Origin: Campylobacterota bacterium
GTDB taxonomy: Bacteria; Campylobacterota; Campylobacteria; Campylobacterales; Sulfurovaceae
Length of the DNA stretch: 27,667 nt
Reading direction: 5' to 3'
Assembly: GCA_013153675.1 (NCBI GenBank)
Contig: JAADEA010000014.1
Span: 1-27,667, forward strand
Of this stretch, positions 15,841-24,730 are shown one piece after another (the stretch's first letter is position 1; each line of letters begins with the position of its first letter). The notes under the pieces were generated by a model. It saw only the letters and a program-made list of their open reading frames with translations. It made no database searches and had not been told where the DNA came from. The position numbers and the translations under genes were made by a program.

Positions 15841-18162
15841 CTACACCTTTTTAATGGTTACTTTTGCATATCTGTCATCTCCAAAGAGATCATAAACCCT
15901 ATAACAGCTTAAGAAGTCGGGCACCTCTACAATATCACCTGCTAATCTATCATCTACTGCAACCTCTAACTCTATCTCTCCTCCATTTTCAAATATAACT
16001 TTTACTTTTGAACCCTCTTCTAACTCATTTGCTTTTTGAGGAGAGATATAAAGGGCAAATTTCTCAAAGATTTGATGAGCTTTATTTGTAAAGTCATTAA
16101 ATTGCCTTTGAGGGTTTGCTCTATAAGCAATAACTCCCTCAAGAGGAGTTTCATTAAAAGAGTCTAATTTAATATCCTCTTTTTCTACCTCTTTATTCTC
16201 TAATATATATCCTCTAACTTCACTTCCATCATTTTTAAAGTAGCAATCTAAACTATCAAAATCTACCTCTTTAAAGCCTTTATCTTTTGGAAGCTCTTTA
16301 GTCCACGAGATAGTTAACTCTTTTCCTAAACCAAGAGCCTTTAAAATATCATTTAACTCATACCCACCATATGGAAGCGCTGGATATGTAGGAGTAACTC
16401 TCTTGTTCATATTTGTAAGAGTTCCCTCTTGCTGATTCATTGCTGGCATATCTAAGTTACCATCTCCAAGAGCACTTAGAGTAAAATCTCCTGGCTGGTT
16501 ATATCCTACAACAAATCCCTCTTCTTTATCATCTAATTCACAAATTAAAGCAACTCCAAGAGCATTACTCTTTGGAGGTATAAGAGCAACTTTAAATGGG
16601 GTATGCTCTTTAATTAATGCAGTTAATTTTGCCAAGTTATCTCTTTTTGGATGGTAATATAGATCTTCACCAACTACTAAAGCAAAACTCTCTTTTTTCT
16701 TTAGGGCTTTATCTAAGAATTTTTTAAAACTATCTTTATCAATTTCAAGTTTTTCTAAAATTTCTTCTTCATCTATCTTAACCTCATTAGGAAGCTCATC
16801 TTTATTTGAAGCAAACAAAGATAAAATAAGTAGCAATACCCACTCTTCCATATGAGGCTTATGCTCAATATGAAGTACATTTTTACCAAGTGTTGGAATT
16901 AAAGTATCACCTACTGGATGAAAATATATTCCAGCTCCTTTATTCATTTTTTGAATATTATTAAAAAGGTATCTAACATTTGGATTATCACTTCTTAATT
17001 TTGCTCCCACACTTATAATAAAATCACACTCATACATCTCTTTAAAACTATCTTCATATAAACTAGTACCTCTACTCTTTTGATATACTTTTAAGAAATC
17101 TTGAAAAGGTTTTACCTCTTTATTTACCAATTTAACACCAAGTTTTTCTTTTAGAGTCTGAAGCATTAAAGCCTCTTCATTTGTAATTACAGAAGAAAAA
17201 GAGATAGTATCTGCCTTTTTAATTGCTTCAACAGCTTCATTAAAAGCTACTTTATCCCTTTTTACATCTCTATTTTCAAAATCATATCCAAAACGCCCTG
17301 CACCACATAAAGATTGATAATTCCATTCATTTTTTACTCTAAAAATTATCTCTTCTGGATTATTTATACTCTCAAATCTTGTCTCATAATATAGATGACA
17401 TCCACTTGAACAGTGAGCACAGGTAGCTGGTATCTCTTTTAGCTCCCAAGGATTTGCTTTATATACAAAATCTCTCTCTGTTAAAGCTCCAACTGGGCAA
17501 ACTGCTGTACACTCTCCACAATCGGAGCAATTTGTATAGTCTGTTCCATTACTTGGAACAATAATAGACTTTTGAAGCTTATTCCACATAGCATAAGCAT
17601 CTTTTGGCATAACCTCTTTTAGACTCTTATCAAGTGGATCACCTCCTCTTGGTCCTGTCTTAAGAGCACTATCTCCAATCATATCTTTACAAACTGTTAC
17701 ACATCTTTCACATACAATACAAAGAGCTGCATCATAGTGCAAAACAGAACTAAAATTTTTAACTTCTCTTTTTGTATCTTTTATAGCATAATGTTGCTCA
17801 TCTACTCCTATTTCTAAAGTATAGTTTTGAAGTTCACACTCTCCATGTTGGTCACAAACACCGCATTGCAATGGATGGTTTACATCGTAAACCTCCATAA
17901 TAGCACGGCGCTCTTCCATAATCTCTTCAGTAGTTACAGTAATATTCATACCATCTTTAGCTTTGGCATTACAAGCATAGACTCTTTTTCCATCAGCTTC
18001 TACTAAACAGAGTCTACAAGCAAGAGTTGGAGAGCATCTTGTTAAGTAGCAAATTGCCGGAATAAAGATATTATTTGCTCTTGCTACATTTAAGATATAC
18101 TCTCCCTCATATGTTTTGCACTCAACCCCATCAATGGTTATAGTTATCTCTTTTTTACTCAT
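15841..18162 (-). CDS. NuoG paralogue 2, iron-sulfur/molybdopterin-type subunit
   Basis: The second of two full NuoG-like subunits (773 residues from ATG 18162; a GTG six bases earlier lacks the good AGGA spacing). Metal sites in order: [2Fe-2S] Cys-38, 49, 52, 64; the His-Cys3 N5 site His-96, Cys-100, 103, 109; two ferredoxin-type sets Cys-148, 151, 154, 158 and 212, 215, 218, 222; and an N7-like set Cys-248, 251, 255, 286. A molybdopterin-oxidoreductase-like domain without obvious cofactor evidence follows. It has about 25 extra residues between the two ferredoxin sets relative to paralogue 1. It overlaps paralogue 1 by eight bases. Both copies look intact, so it may be a second electron conduit, a structural partner, or the true complex I NuoG. 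Confidence 0.93.
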   Translation of the reverse strand: MSKKEITITIDGVECKTYEGEYILNVARANNIFIPAICYLTRCSPTLACRLCLVEADGKRVYACNAKAKDGMNITVTTEEIMEERRAIMEVYDVNHPLQCGVCDQHGECELQNYTLEIGVDEQHYAIKDTKREVKNFSSVLHYDAALCIVCERCVTVCKDMIGDSALKTGPRGGDPLDKSLKEVMPKDAYAMWNKLQKSIIVPSNGTDYTNCSDCGECTAVCPVGALTERDFVYKANPWELKEIPATCAHCSSGCHLYYETRFESINNPEEIIFRVKNEWNYQSLCGAGRFGYDFENRDVKRDKVAFNEAVEAIKKADTISFSSVITNEEALMLQTLKEKLGVKLVNKEVKPFQDFLKVYQKSRGTSLYEDSFKEMYECDFIISVGAKLRSDNPNVRYLFNNIQKMNKGAGIYFHPVGDTLIPTLGKNVLHIEHKPHMEEWVLLLILSLFASNKDELPNEVKIDEEEILEKLEIDKDSFKKFLDKALKKKESFALVVGEDLYYHPKRDNLAKLTALIKEHTPFKVALIPPKSNALGVALICELDDKEEGFVVGYNQPGDFTLSALGDGNLDMPAMNQQEGTLTNMNKRVTPTYPALPYGGYELNDILKALGLGKELTISWTKELPKDKGFKEVDFDSLDCYFKNDGSEVRGYILENKEVEKEDIKLDSFNETPLEGVIAYRANPQRQFNDFTNKAHQIFEKFALYISPQKANELEEGSKVKVIFENGGEIELEVAVDDRLAGDIVEVPDFLSCYRVYDLFGDDRYAKVTIKKV

Positions 18163-20425
18163 TATCACTTCCTATTTTCTCAATTTTTACTTGAGCAAAT
18201 CTATATGAGGATAACGCAAAGCTACTTAATCCTTTATCGAAAGTAGGATTTATTGCTATGGTTCCTTTTAAAGATGTATCAATCTTAAACACCCTCTCAT
18301 ATCTAATCCCATCTTTAGTAAATATCACTCTATCTCCATCTGCTATTTTAGCAGCTTGTGCAAACTGCTCACTACCTTTTAAAATAGGCTCTTCTTGATG
18401 AAGAAGAGAACTTTTATTTGTAAATGGATTAAATTGAGAGACCTCATTGCAATCATATACAATAGTCCCATCAAAACTTGGAAGCTCATCTATCTCACTA
18501 TAATTTTCATTCAACTCTTTTTCAATATTTTTTAAAAGATATCCTCTATTCTCTTTACCATCAATACTAAATTCATCTGGCAACTTATCAAACTCAACTT
18601 CACTAAAACCTTTATCTTGTGGAAGCTCTTTTGTATAATCAACTATATATTCTCTATATATTCCAAGTCTATTTGCTATATCATTTAACTCATATCCACC
18701 ATATGGTAAAGCTACATGCAAAGGAACTACTCTTTTTGTTAATGTTGTAATAGTTCCCTCTTGTTGATTCATTGCTGGCATATCTAAGTTGCCATCTCCA
18801 AGAGCACTTAGAGTAAAGTCCCCTGGAGCATTATATCCTACAACATAATCACCCTCTTTTATCTCATCCAAATCACAAATTAAAGATACTCCTAAACTAT
18901 TTGAAGCTGGAGGGATAATTACAAGATCAAAATTTGTATATTTCTCAATTGCAGCTATTAATTTAGCAATCTCTCTTCTTTTTGGATGATTATATAAATC
19001 TGCTCCAACAATAAAAGTAAATCTCTTTTTCTTCCACATTTTAGCTTTTAATTCATCTATCTCCTCTTCAGATACACTCGATTCAGCACTAATATAGCCA
19101 ATATCTAAATCATTTAAAAACTCTTTTAAAGAAGAGGAGATTTTATCTTTATCTACTAAAGCATCTACCAATAAAGCAGCAACTCCCTCTTCGCTTCCTG
19201 GTTCATACTTAATAAATTGAGTAACAATTGGCTTCATCCTCTCATCATAAATAGGATGAAGATAGATAACTTGTGCCTTTTCATGTCTTGAAGCAGAAGC
19301 AAGAGCAAATTTTACCATTGGAGCATCATCATATACTCTACTACCAAATACAATAATAAAATCGCTTTTTTTAATAGTATCTAAATCACCACTCCAAAGG
19401 CTCTTTTGAGATACCTCTCCATAACTTTCTAAAAATTGACTAAACCCTTTTGCCTCATCACAAACTAATCTTTTATTATATTTATTTGCTATCTTTTGTA
19501 AAAGCAAAGCCTCTTCATTTGTTATCATTGATGAAAATCTAATTACATCTGCCCTTTTAAAAGCTTCTACTGCACTATTTAGAGCCTCTTCATCTTTTTT
19601 AGCGTCTCTATTTTCAAAGTCAAAGCCAAAACGCCCTCCCCCACAAAGGTTACTAAATTCATACTCATTAGTTACTCTATATATTTTTGGCTCTGGATTA
19701 TAAATAGAAGTATGTTTTACATTATAATATAATTGACATCCAGCAGAGCAATGAGCACAACTTGATGGAATATATTCAAGTTCCCATGCATTAGATGTAT
19801 ATTTAAAATGGGTAGCAACTAAAGCACCTACTGGACATACAGCCATACATTCACCACATTGAGAGCAATTATCTAAATCTTTCTTCTTAACAATTCTTGA
19901 TTTATATCCACCAACTTCTATCTCTAAAGCTCCATCTCCAACTATCTCATTACATACTCTAACACATCTTTCGCACATAATACAAAGAGATGGATCATAA
20001 CTAATAAATCCCCAATTTTCTACTTTTCTTAATTGATCTTTTGCACTAAATAGCTGAGTATCAACACCAAATTCTAAAGTTTTATTTTGAAGCTCACACT
20101 CTCCACTTTTATCACACACTCCACACTCAAGAGGGTGATTAACGTCATACAATCTCATAATATTTTGGCGCTCTTTAAATAGAGCTTTGCTATTTGTCTT
20201 TATTTTAGCTCCATCAACTACCCTCTCTTGACAAGATAGAATAAAGCCATCTACCCCTTCTACCTCTACAACACACATTCTACATGAGGCAATAGGTTCT
20301 ACTTTTGTTAAATAACACATAGTAGGTATATAAATACCATTTTCTCTTGCTACCTCTAAAATTGTTTTATCATTAGTAGTTACAATCTCTTTTCCATCTA
20401 TATTTATTGTAACCTCTTTTCTCAT
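18155..20425 (-). CDS. nuoG: NuoG paralogue 1, iron-sulfur/molybdopterin-type subunit
   Basis: NuoG takes electrons from the flavoprotein and hands them to NuoI. From ATG 20425 it has 756 residues; in-frame ATGs up to 20443, the earliest overlapping the upstream stop as ATGA, are alternatives, but GGTGGAG suits 20425 best. Sites in order: [2Fe-2S] Cys-37, 48, 51, 65; His-97 with Cys-101, 104, 110 (N5 type); two ferredoxin sets Cys-148, 151, 154, 158 and 187, 190, 193, 197; N7-like Cys-223, 226, 230, 261. E. coli NuoG has only one cluster where these show two. The rest is a molybdopterin-oxidoreductase-like fold. A stretch around GDGNLDMPAMNQQEGT is shared exactly with paralogue 2. Confidence 0.94.
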   Translation of the reverse strand: MRKEVTINIDGKEIVTTNDKTILEVARENGIYIPTMCYLTKVEPIASCRMCVVEVEGVDGFILSCQERVVDGAKIKTNSKALFKERQNIMRLYDVNHPLECGVCDKSGECELQNKTLEFGVDTQLFSAKDQLRKVENWGFISYDPSLCIMCERCVRVCNEIVGDGALEIEVGGYKSRIVKKKDLDNCSQCGECMAVCPVGALVATHFKYTSNAWELEYIPSSCAHCSAGCQLYYNVKHTSIYNPEPKIYRVTNEYEFSNLCGGGRFGFDFENRDAKKDEEALNSAVEAFKRADVIRFSSMITNEEALLLQKIANKYNKRLVCDEAKGFSQFLESYGEVSQKSLWSGDLDTIKKSDFIIVFGSRVYDDAPMVKFALASASRHEKAQVIYLHPIYDERMKPIVTQFIKYEPGSEEGVAALLVDALVDKDKISSSLKEFLNDLDIGYISAESSVSEEEIDELKAKMWKKKRFTFIVGADLYNHPKRREIAKLIAAIEKYTNFDLVIIPPASNSLGVSLICDLDEIKEGDYVVGYNAPGDFTLSALGDGNLDMPAMNQQEGTITTLTKRVVPLHVALPYGGYELNDIANRLGIYREYIVDYTKELPQDKGFSEVEFDKLPDEFSIDGKENRGYLLKNIEKELNENYSEIDELPSFDGTIVYDCNEVSQFNPFTNKSSLLHQEEPILKGSEQFAQAAKIADGDRVIFTKDGIRYERVFKIDTSLKGTIAINPTFDKGLSSFALSSYRFAQVKIEKIGSDNE

Positions 20426-20439
20426 CATAGCTCCACCCA

Positions 20440-22449
20440 TCATAATACCGCCATTGAGATATAATAACAGCGCATACAGCGCTCTGCTTCTGCAATTGCT
20501 TGCTCACCTGTAAACCCTAAATTTACCTCTTTATTATTATTAATTCTCTCTTCTACACTAAGTTTTTCACTAACCTCTCTCGGAATTCCTGGCATCCAAC
20601 CTTTAATTTTTTCATTCTTGTCATATACTTTTAGAGCCTTTAAGTGATCTTCCATAATCTCATCTGGAGTTAGGGAGACCTTCTTATCATAAATATATCT
20701 ACTAATTACACTTGCAGCTCTCTTTGCCTGCCCCACTGCATTTACAATTGTCATTGGTCCATACTCACAATCTCCAGCTGCAAATAATCCTGGACGAGAG
20801 CTCATATAATCTTTTCCATTTGTTAAGATAGTATTCCAACTTGTCAATTTTATATCCCACTCTTCTGGTAAAATAGATAAGTCAGCAGCTTGAGATACAG
20901 CTGGAATTAAGAAGTCACACTCTATCTCAAAATCTGCTCCTTCAATCTTTTTGAGCTGTGGTCTTCCACCATTTGGATCTGGAACAAGTTCAAAGCGATT
21001 TACTTTTAATTTTTTTAATTTATTATTCTCATCAATTATCTCTTCTACTGCCGCATGGAAGATAAACTCTACTCCCTCTTCTACTGCTTCATGATACTCT
21101 TCATATGTAGTATTTCTAATAATTGTCTTCTCATCACGGCGATAGAGCATTATAACCTTTTTTGCTCCCTCTCTTACAGCACATCTTACCACATCCATAG
21201 AGGTAAATCCACCTCCCACACAAACAACTACCTTATCTTTTAACTTTTTAGAAGCTGGCTCTCCTATTCTATATTTATTCCATAAATTCACCTGATCGAG
21301 CATTGCAATAGCTCCCCAATACCCTTCAATATCTTCTCTTTCATTTTTAGCTCTTATCTTTTTAGAGAGCCTTGTTCCAAATGCAAGTAAAACTGCATCA
21401 TAATCTCTATCAAGCTCTTTTAGGCGATTAGCATCTACTTTATGATTTATATATACATTTACAGTTGGCAAAGATGTTACAAGTTCAATATCTTTATTAT
21501 ATTTTTCAACTGGCATTCTATATTGAGGAACTCCAACTGCCACCTCTCCTCCAAGAACTGGCAACTCTTCAAAAATATCTACATGAATTCCTTCAAGTCC
21601 TAAATAGTAAGCAGCAGTTAAACCAGCTGGTCCCGCTCCAACAATAGCTACTTTTTTACCATCATTTCTTGGAGGTTTTGGAGTTTGAGGATGGAAAAAG
21701 CTAAAGTTATGGTCTGTTTCATAATCTGCACCAATTCTTTTTAGCTCCATAATAGATACTGGCTCATCTAAATTTGCTCTTCTACATGCATCTTCACATG
21801 GATGAGGACAAACTCTTCCACACGTATGAGCTAATGGCATTGTTTGACGGGTAGCAATTAAGGAGTGGTCAAACTCCATATCTCTCACCCCCTCAATATA
21901 AGCTGGAATATCTACATGAGCTGGACACATATCCATACAAGGGGCAGTTACTTTAGTGTAATATTCTATATCTTTGCCATACTCTCTTGATGGAGTTTTA
22001 TTTAAAATAGCATTATCAAACTCATCTTTAAAATAGTCCATCAAATCCAAAATAGGTTTAGGTACAGTTCTTCCTATTTCACACTTTGAGGTATTCATCA
22101 TATTTGAGCATACCTCTCTTAAGTGTTCAATATCTTCAAACTCTCCTTCACCTCTTGAGATCTTTTCTAAAAGATCATATAAAATTCTTCCACCCCATCT
22201 ACCAGGCGCACATCTTCCACAAGCCTCTGAATATTTTTGATATTGAAAAGCATAGGTAGAGGCAAGCTTAATTGGATCTACACTCTCATCATATATAGCA
22301 ACTCCATCCCATCCAATAAAGGCTCTAAGAGGTTTACCCTCATCAAACTCTTCTGGCAACTTTACTGATGGTTCACTCCACTCCTCTTGAGGCTTGCCTC
22401 TATTATCTATAACTTCGCCTCTCCATGTAGAAAAGAGAACTTTTCCCAT
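20440..22449 (-). CDS. NuoF-domain/GltD-type FAD-NAD(P) flavoprotein fusion in the nuoF position
   Basis: This 669-residue protein sits where nuoF is expected but lacks the NuoF FMN/NADH Rossmann domain. Residues about 60-140 resemble only the NuoF cluster domain: CGRCAPG at 77-83 and Cys-123 in SKCEIG, with Gly-83 where NuoF has its third cysteine. From about 165 it is a GltD/NfnB-type module. Cys-171/175, the C-x3-C-x3-C-x3-C set at 210-222 and a C-terminal CMRC (658-661) can hold two [4Fe-4S] clusters. VAIVGAGPAG (267-276) binds FAD; VVVCVGGGFTSMD (407-419) with YRR (436-438) binds NAD(P)H. The layout recalls Geobacter SfrB. The YRR arginines suggest NADPH. ATG 22449 overlaps the preceding stop (TAATG) with AAGGG nearby; the frame is open to 22482. 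The role as electron input to complex I is inferred from position. Confidence 0.88.
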   Translation of the reverse strand: MGKVLFSTWRGEVIDNRGKPQEEWSEPSVKLPEEFDEGKPLRAFIGWDGVAIYDESVDPIKLASTYAFQYQKYSEACGRCAPGRWGGRILYDLLEKISRGEGEFEDIEHLREVCSNMMNTSKCEIGRTVPKPILDLMDYFKDEFDNAILNKTPSREYGKDIEYYTKVTAPCMDMCPAHVDIPAYIEGVRDMEFDHSLIATRQTMPLAHTCGRVCPHPCEDACRRANLDEPVSIMELKRIGADYETDHNFSFFHPQTPKPPRNDGKKVAIVGAGPAGLTAAYYLGLEGIHVDIFEELPVLGGEVAVGVPQYRMPVEKYNKDIELVTSLPTVNVYINHKVDANRLKELDRDYDAVLLAFGTRLSKKIRAKNEREDIEGYWGAIAMLDQVNLWNKYRIGEPASKKLKDKVVVCVGGGFTSMDVVRCAVREGAKKVIMLYRRDEKTIIRNTTYEEYHEAVEEGVEFIFHAAVEEIIDENNKLKKLKVNRFELVPDPNGGRPQLKKIEGADFEIECDFLIPAVSQAADLSILPEEWDIKLTSWNTILTNGKDYMSSRPGLFAAGDCEYGPMTIVNAVGQAKRAASVISRYIYDKKVSLTPDEIMEDHLKALKVYDKNEKIKGWMPGIPREVSEKLSVEERINNNKEVNLGFTGEQAIAEAERCMRCYYISMAVL

Positions 22450-22682
22450 TAGCTTCCCTTTTTCCTTACAACTATAGTCCAATCAACCTCATTGAACTTA
22501 AGAGAGTTTAAAAGTTCATGTCCTCTCTCTTTTACTATATCTGCACTCTTTTGAATAGGAGAAAAGTCCCCTACTTCAAATAGAAAGATTCCAACCTCTC
22601 CATCTTTTAAGTCTGTCTCTATCAACTCAACCATTCTATCATAAAAGTTATCATGCAAATGTCGTAAATCATATCTCTTCAT
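22449..22682 (-). CDS. Small NuoE-like subunit without cluster ligands
   Basis: A 77-residue protein between nuoD and the flavoprotein. It has no cysteine, so it cannot bind the [2Fe-2S] N1a cluster of canonical NuoE (about 160 residues, thioredoxin fold). Size, position and character match the short proteins found between nuoD and nuoG in Helicobacter pylori (HP1264) and Campylobacter jejuni (Cj1575c). In those species, complex I is thought to accept electrons from flavodoxin rather than NADH. It is probably a structural adaptor for the input module. AAAGGAG precedes the ATG, and the stop overlaps the next start. Confidence 0.82.
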   Translation of the reverse strand: MKRYDLRHLHDNFYDRMVELIETDLKDGEVGIFLFEVGDFSPIQKSADIVKERGHELLNSLKFNEVDWTIVVRKKGS

Positions 22683-22693
22683 CCCATCTCCTT

Positions 22694-23932
22694 TTAACGG
22701 TCTACTTCACCAAATACAATATTTGTACTTCCAATAATCGTTACGACATCTGCAATATAGGTACCTACTAATAGATCTTGCAATACTCCTGTATGGAAGA
22801 AACTTGGAGCTCTACACTTTAATCTATAAGCATATGGTTCACCCTCAGATCTAATAAAAAACCCAAGCTCTCCCTTTGGAGACTCAGTTGGAGCATATAC
22901 ACTACCTTTTGGAGGTCTCATTCCTTGAGTTACCAATACAAAATGTTGCATTAAGGCATAATTTTGAGTCATAATATCCTCTTTTGGAGGATTAATATAT
23001 TGAGGCACATGAGCCATTAATTGAGACTCTGTTTTTGGATAGATAGAAATTAGCTGTCTTAATATTTTAATAGACTCATAGATCTCTTCCATATATAAAC
23101 GATATCTACCATAACTATCGCATCTATCTGTTACAGGAATATCAAAATCAAGCTCTCCATATAGCTCATAAGGCTCCTCTTTTCTAATATCATAAGCTAT
23201 ACCAGAGCCTCTTAACATTATTCCTGTACATCCCCAGCTTAGAGCATCTTCTGGCTTTAATACTCCCACATCTTCAAGTCTCATTCTCCAAATTCTGTTC
23301 TCTTTTAATAGATCATCATATAATTTTATCTGCTCTGGAAGAGAGTCTAAATATTGAGAAAGTTGTGTAAGCCATCCTGGAGGTAAATCAAGTGGTACTC
23401 CACCAATTCTTACAGCACTATGCGTAAGTCTTGCACCACAATAATCCTCCATTAAATCCATTGCATACTCTCTCTCCCTAAATGCATATAAAAAGATACT
23501 CATTGCTCCAACATCAAGAGCGTGAGTAGCTAAGAAGAATAGATGGGAGATAATCCTATTTAATTCAAGAAGCATAGTTCTAATTACTTTTGCTCTTCTT
23601 GGAACCTTATCTTCTATTCCAAGCAATCTCTCTACTGCCAATGCAAAAGCATAGTTATTAGAAGTTGCGGCAATATAATCTAATCTATCAGTAGTTGGCA
23701 AAAATTCATTATATATCATATTTTCAGCCATCTTCTCTACACCTCTATGAAGATAGCCAATATCAGGATATGCTTTTTTGACCTTTTCTCCATCTAACTC
23801 AAGTATCAATCTTAACTGTCCATGAGCTGATGGATGCTGAGGACCAAAGTTTATTACCATTGTATTATCATCACGCTCAAAATTTAAATTCTCAAAAAAA
23901 GGTTCCAATCTATTTGGTTGTTGCATTCTCAA
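22694..23932 (-). CDS. nuoD: Complex I 49-kDa subunit NuoD
   Basis: NuoD forms the quinone-reduction site together with NuoB. The 412-residue protein carries [19 protein letters not shown] near residue 30, [34 protein letters not shown] and the C-terminal [18 protein letters not shown], all standard. It is separate from NuoC, not fused as in E. coli. Three bases separate it from the nuoC stop, with AGGAG ahead of ATG. No deviation from the family is apparent. Confidence 0.97.
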   Translation of the reverse strand: MRMQQPNRLEPFFENLNFERDDNTMVINFGPQHPSAHGQLRLILELDGEKVKKAYPDIGYLHRGVEKMAENMIYNEFLPTTDRLDYIAATSNNYAFALAVERLLGIEDKVPRRAKVIRTMLLELNRIISHLFFLATHALDVGAMSIFLYAFREREYAMDLMEDYCGARLTHSAVRIGGVPLDLPPGWLTQLSQYLDSLPEQIKLYDDLLKENRIWRMRLEDVGVLKPEDALSWGCTGIMLRGSGIAYDIRKEEPYELYGELDFDIPVTDRCDSYGRYRLYMEEIYESIKILRQLISIYPKTESQLMAHVPQYINPPKEDIMTQNYALMQHFVLVTQGMRPPKGSVYAPTESPKGELGFFIRSEGEPYAYRLKCRAPSFFHTGVLQDLLVGTYIADVVTIIGSTNIVFGEVDR

Positions 23933-23935
23933 CTC

Positions 23936-24730
23936 CTACTTTCTCTTATCAAGTTGCTTAGACTCTTTTGTATAATCAACAAATGCTGTTTTTGGATATT
24001 CAACTTTTGTAATTGTCTTATCTACAAGCTCTGGATCAGCCCCAAAAGGCACTTCATGGTTAATTCTTGCAAAACGTTTTGTATCATACCTATCAACTCT
24101 TGCAGGATCTCTAAGCTCTGGTCCTATAATATCTCTATACTCTTTTCCAAAAATCTTATCAACTTCATACCATTGAGCATGTTCATCCCCTTGAAGAGGA
24201 TAATCTTTTCTTAATGGATGTCCTACCCAATCATCTGGCATAATAATTCTTTTTAGATATGGATGGTTATTTACATATATACCAAACATATCATACATCT
24301 CTCTTTCGGCAAAGTGTGCCATTTTATAAAGAGGAACGATTGACTCAATTGATTCATTCTCTTTAATTCTTGTTAATACTCTTACTCTCTTTGCCTCTTT
24401 TAAATTTAAAAGTTGATAAAAGATCTCAAATTCTCCATCTTGAGCCAAATAATCAATTGCACTAAGCTCAGAACACATCTCATAACAACTATCTTCTTTG
24501 AGAGATTTTAGAGTTAAAACATTCTGAGAAGGTTTAATATGAATAACTAAATTAAGAGTTTCAATATAACTATCTAAAATCTCTACACCTCTTGCCTTTA
24601 GCTTTTCTAACACCTCAGCAAAATGGCTCCCTTGTGGCACCTCTTCTCTTGGAACCTGTGGAGCAACCCAAAATCTATCTGTATATTTTGCTTTCTTTTG
24701 AAGATTTCCTTTTGGTCTATAGGGTCTCAT
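23936..24730 (-). CDS. nuoC: Complex I 30-kDa subunit NuoC
   Basis: NuoC is a peripheral-arm subunit packed against NuoD and NuoB. The signature FAEREMYDMFGI, DDWVGHPLRKDYPLQG and the earlier LSAIDYL are clear. At 264 residues it is longer than many separate NuoC proteins (about 150-220). The extra length lies in a basic N-terminal stretch ([13 protein letters not shown]) and a C-terminal region after the family core. The start overlaps the nuoB stop in TAATG. Confidence 0.95.
   Translation of the reverse strand: MRPYRPKGNLQKKAKYTDRFWVAPQVPREEVPQGSHFAEVLEKLKARGVEILDSYIETLNLVIHIKPSQNVLTLKSLKEDSCYEMCSELSAIDYLAQDGEFEIFYQLLNLKEAKRVRVLTRIKENESIESIVPLYKMAHFAEREMYDMFGIYVNNHPYLKRIIMPDDWVGHPLRKDYPLQGDEHAQWYEVDKIFGKEYRDIIGPELRDPARVDRYDTKRFARINHEVPFGADPELVDKTITKVEYPKTAFVDYTKESKQLDKRK

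Noticed and set aside
15841..20443. The two adjacent nuoG-like frames as one gene broken by a frameshift, or one as a pseudogene.
   Set aside because: Each is full length with its own complete set of N-terminal clusters and C-terminal domain, so this is a tandem duplication rather than a split gene.
20440..22482. The flavoprotein as a plain glutamate synthase small subunit (GltD) inserted in the operon.
   Set aside because: It carries a NuoF-like cluster domain at its N-terminus, lies in the nuoF position with coupled starts on both sides, and no large glutamate synthase subunit is nearby.
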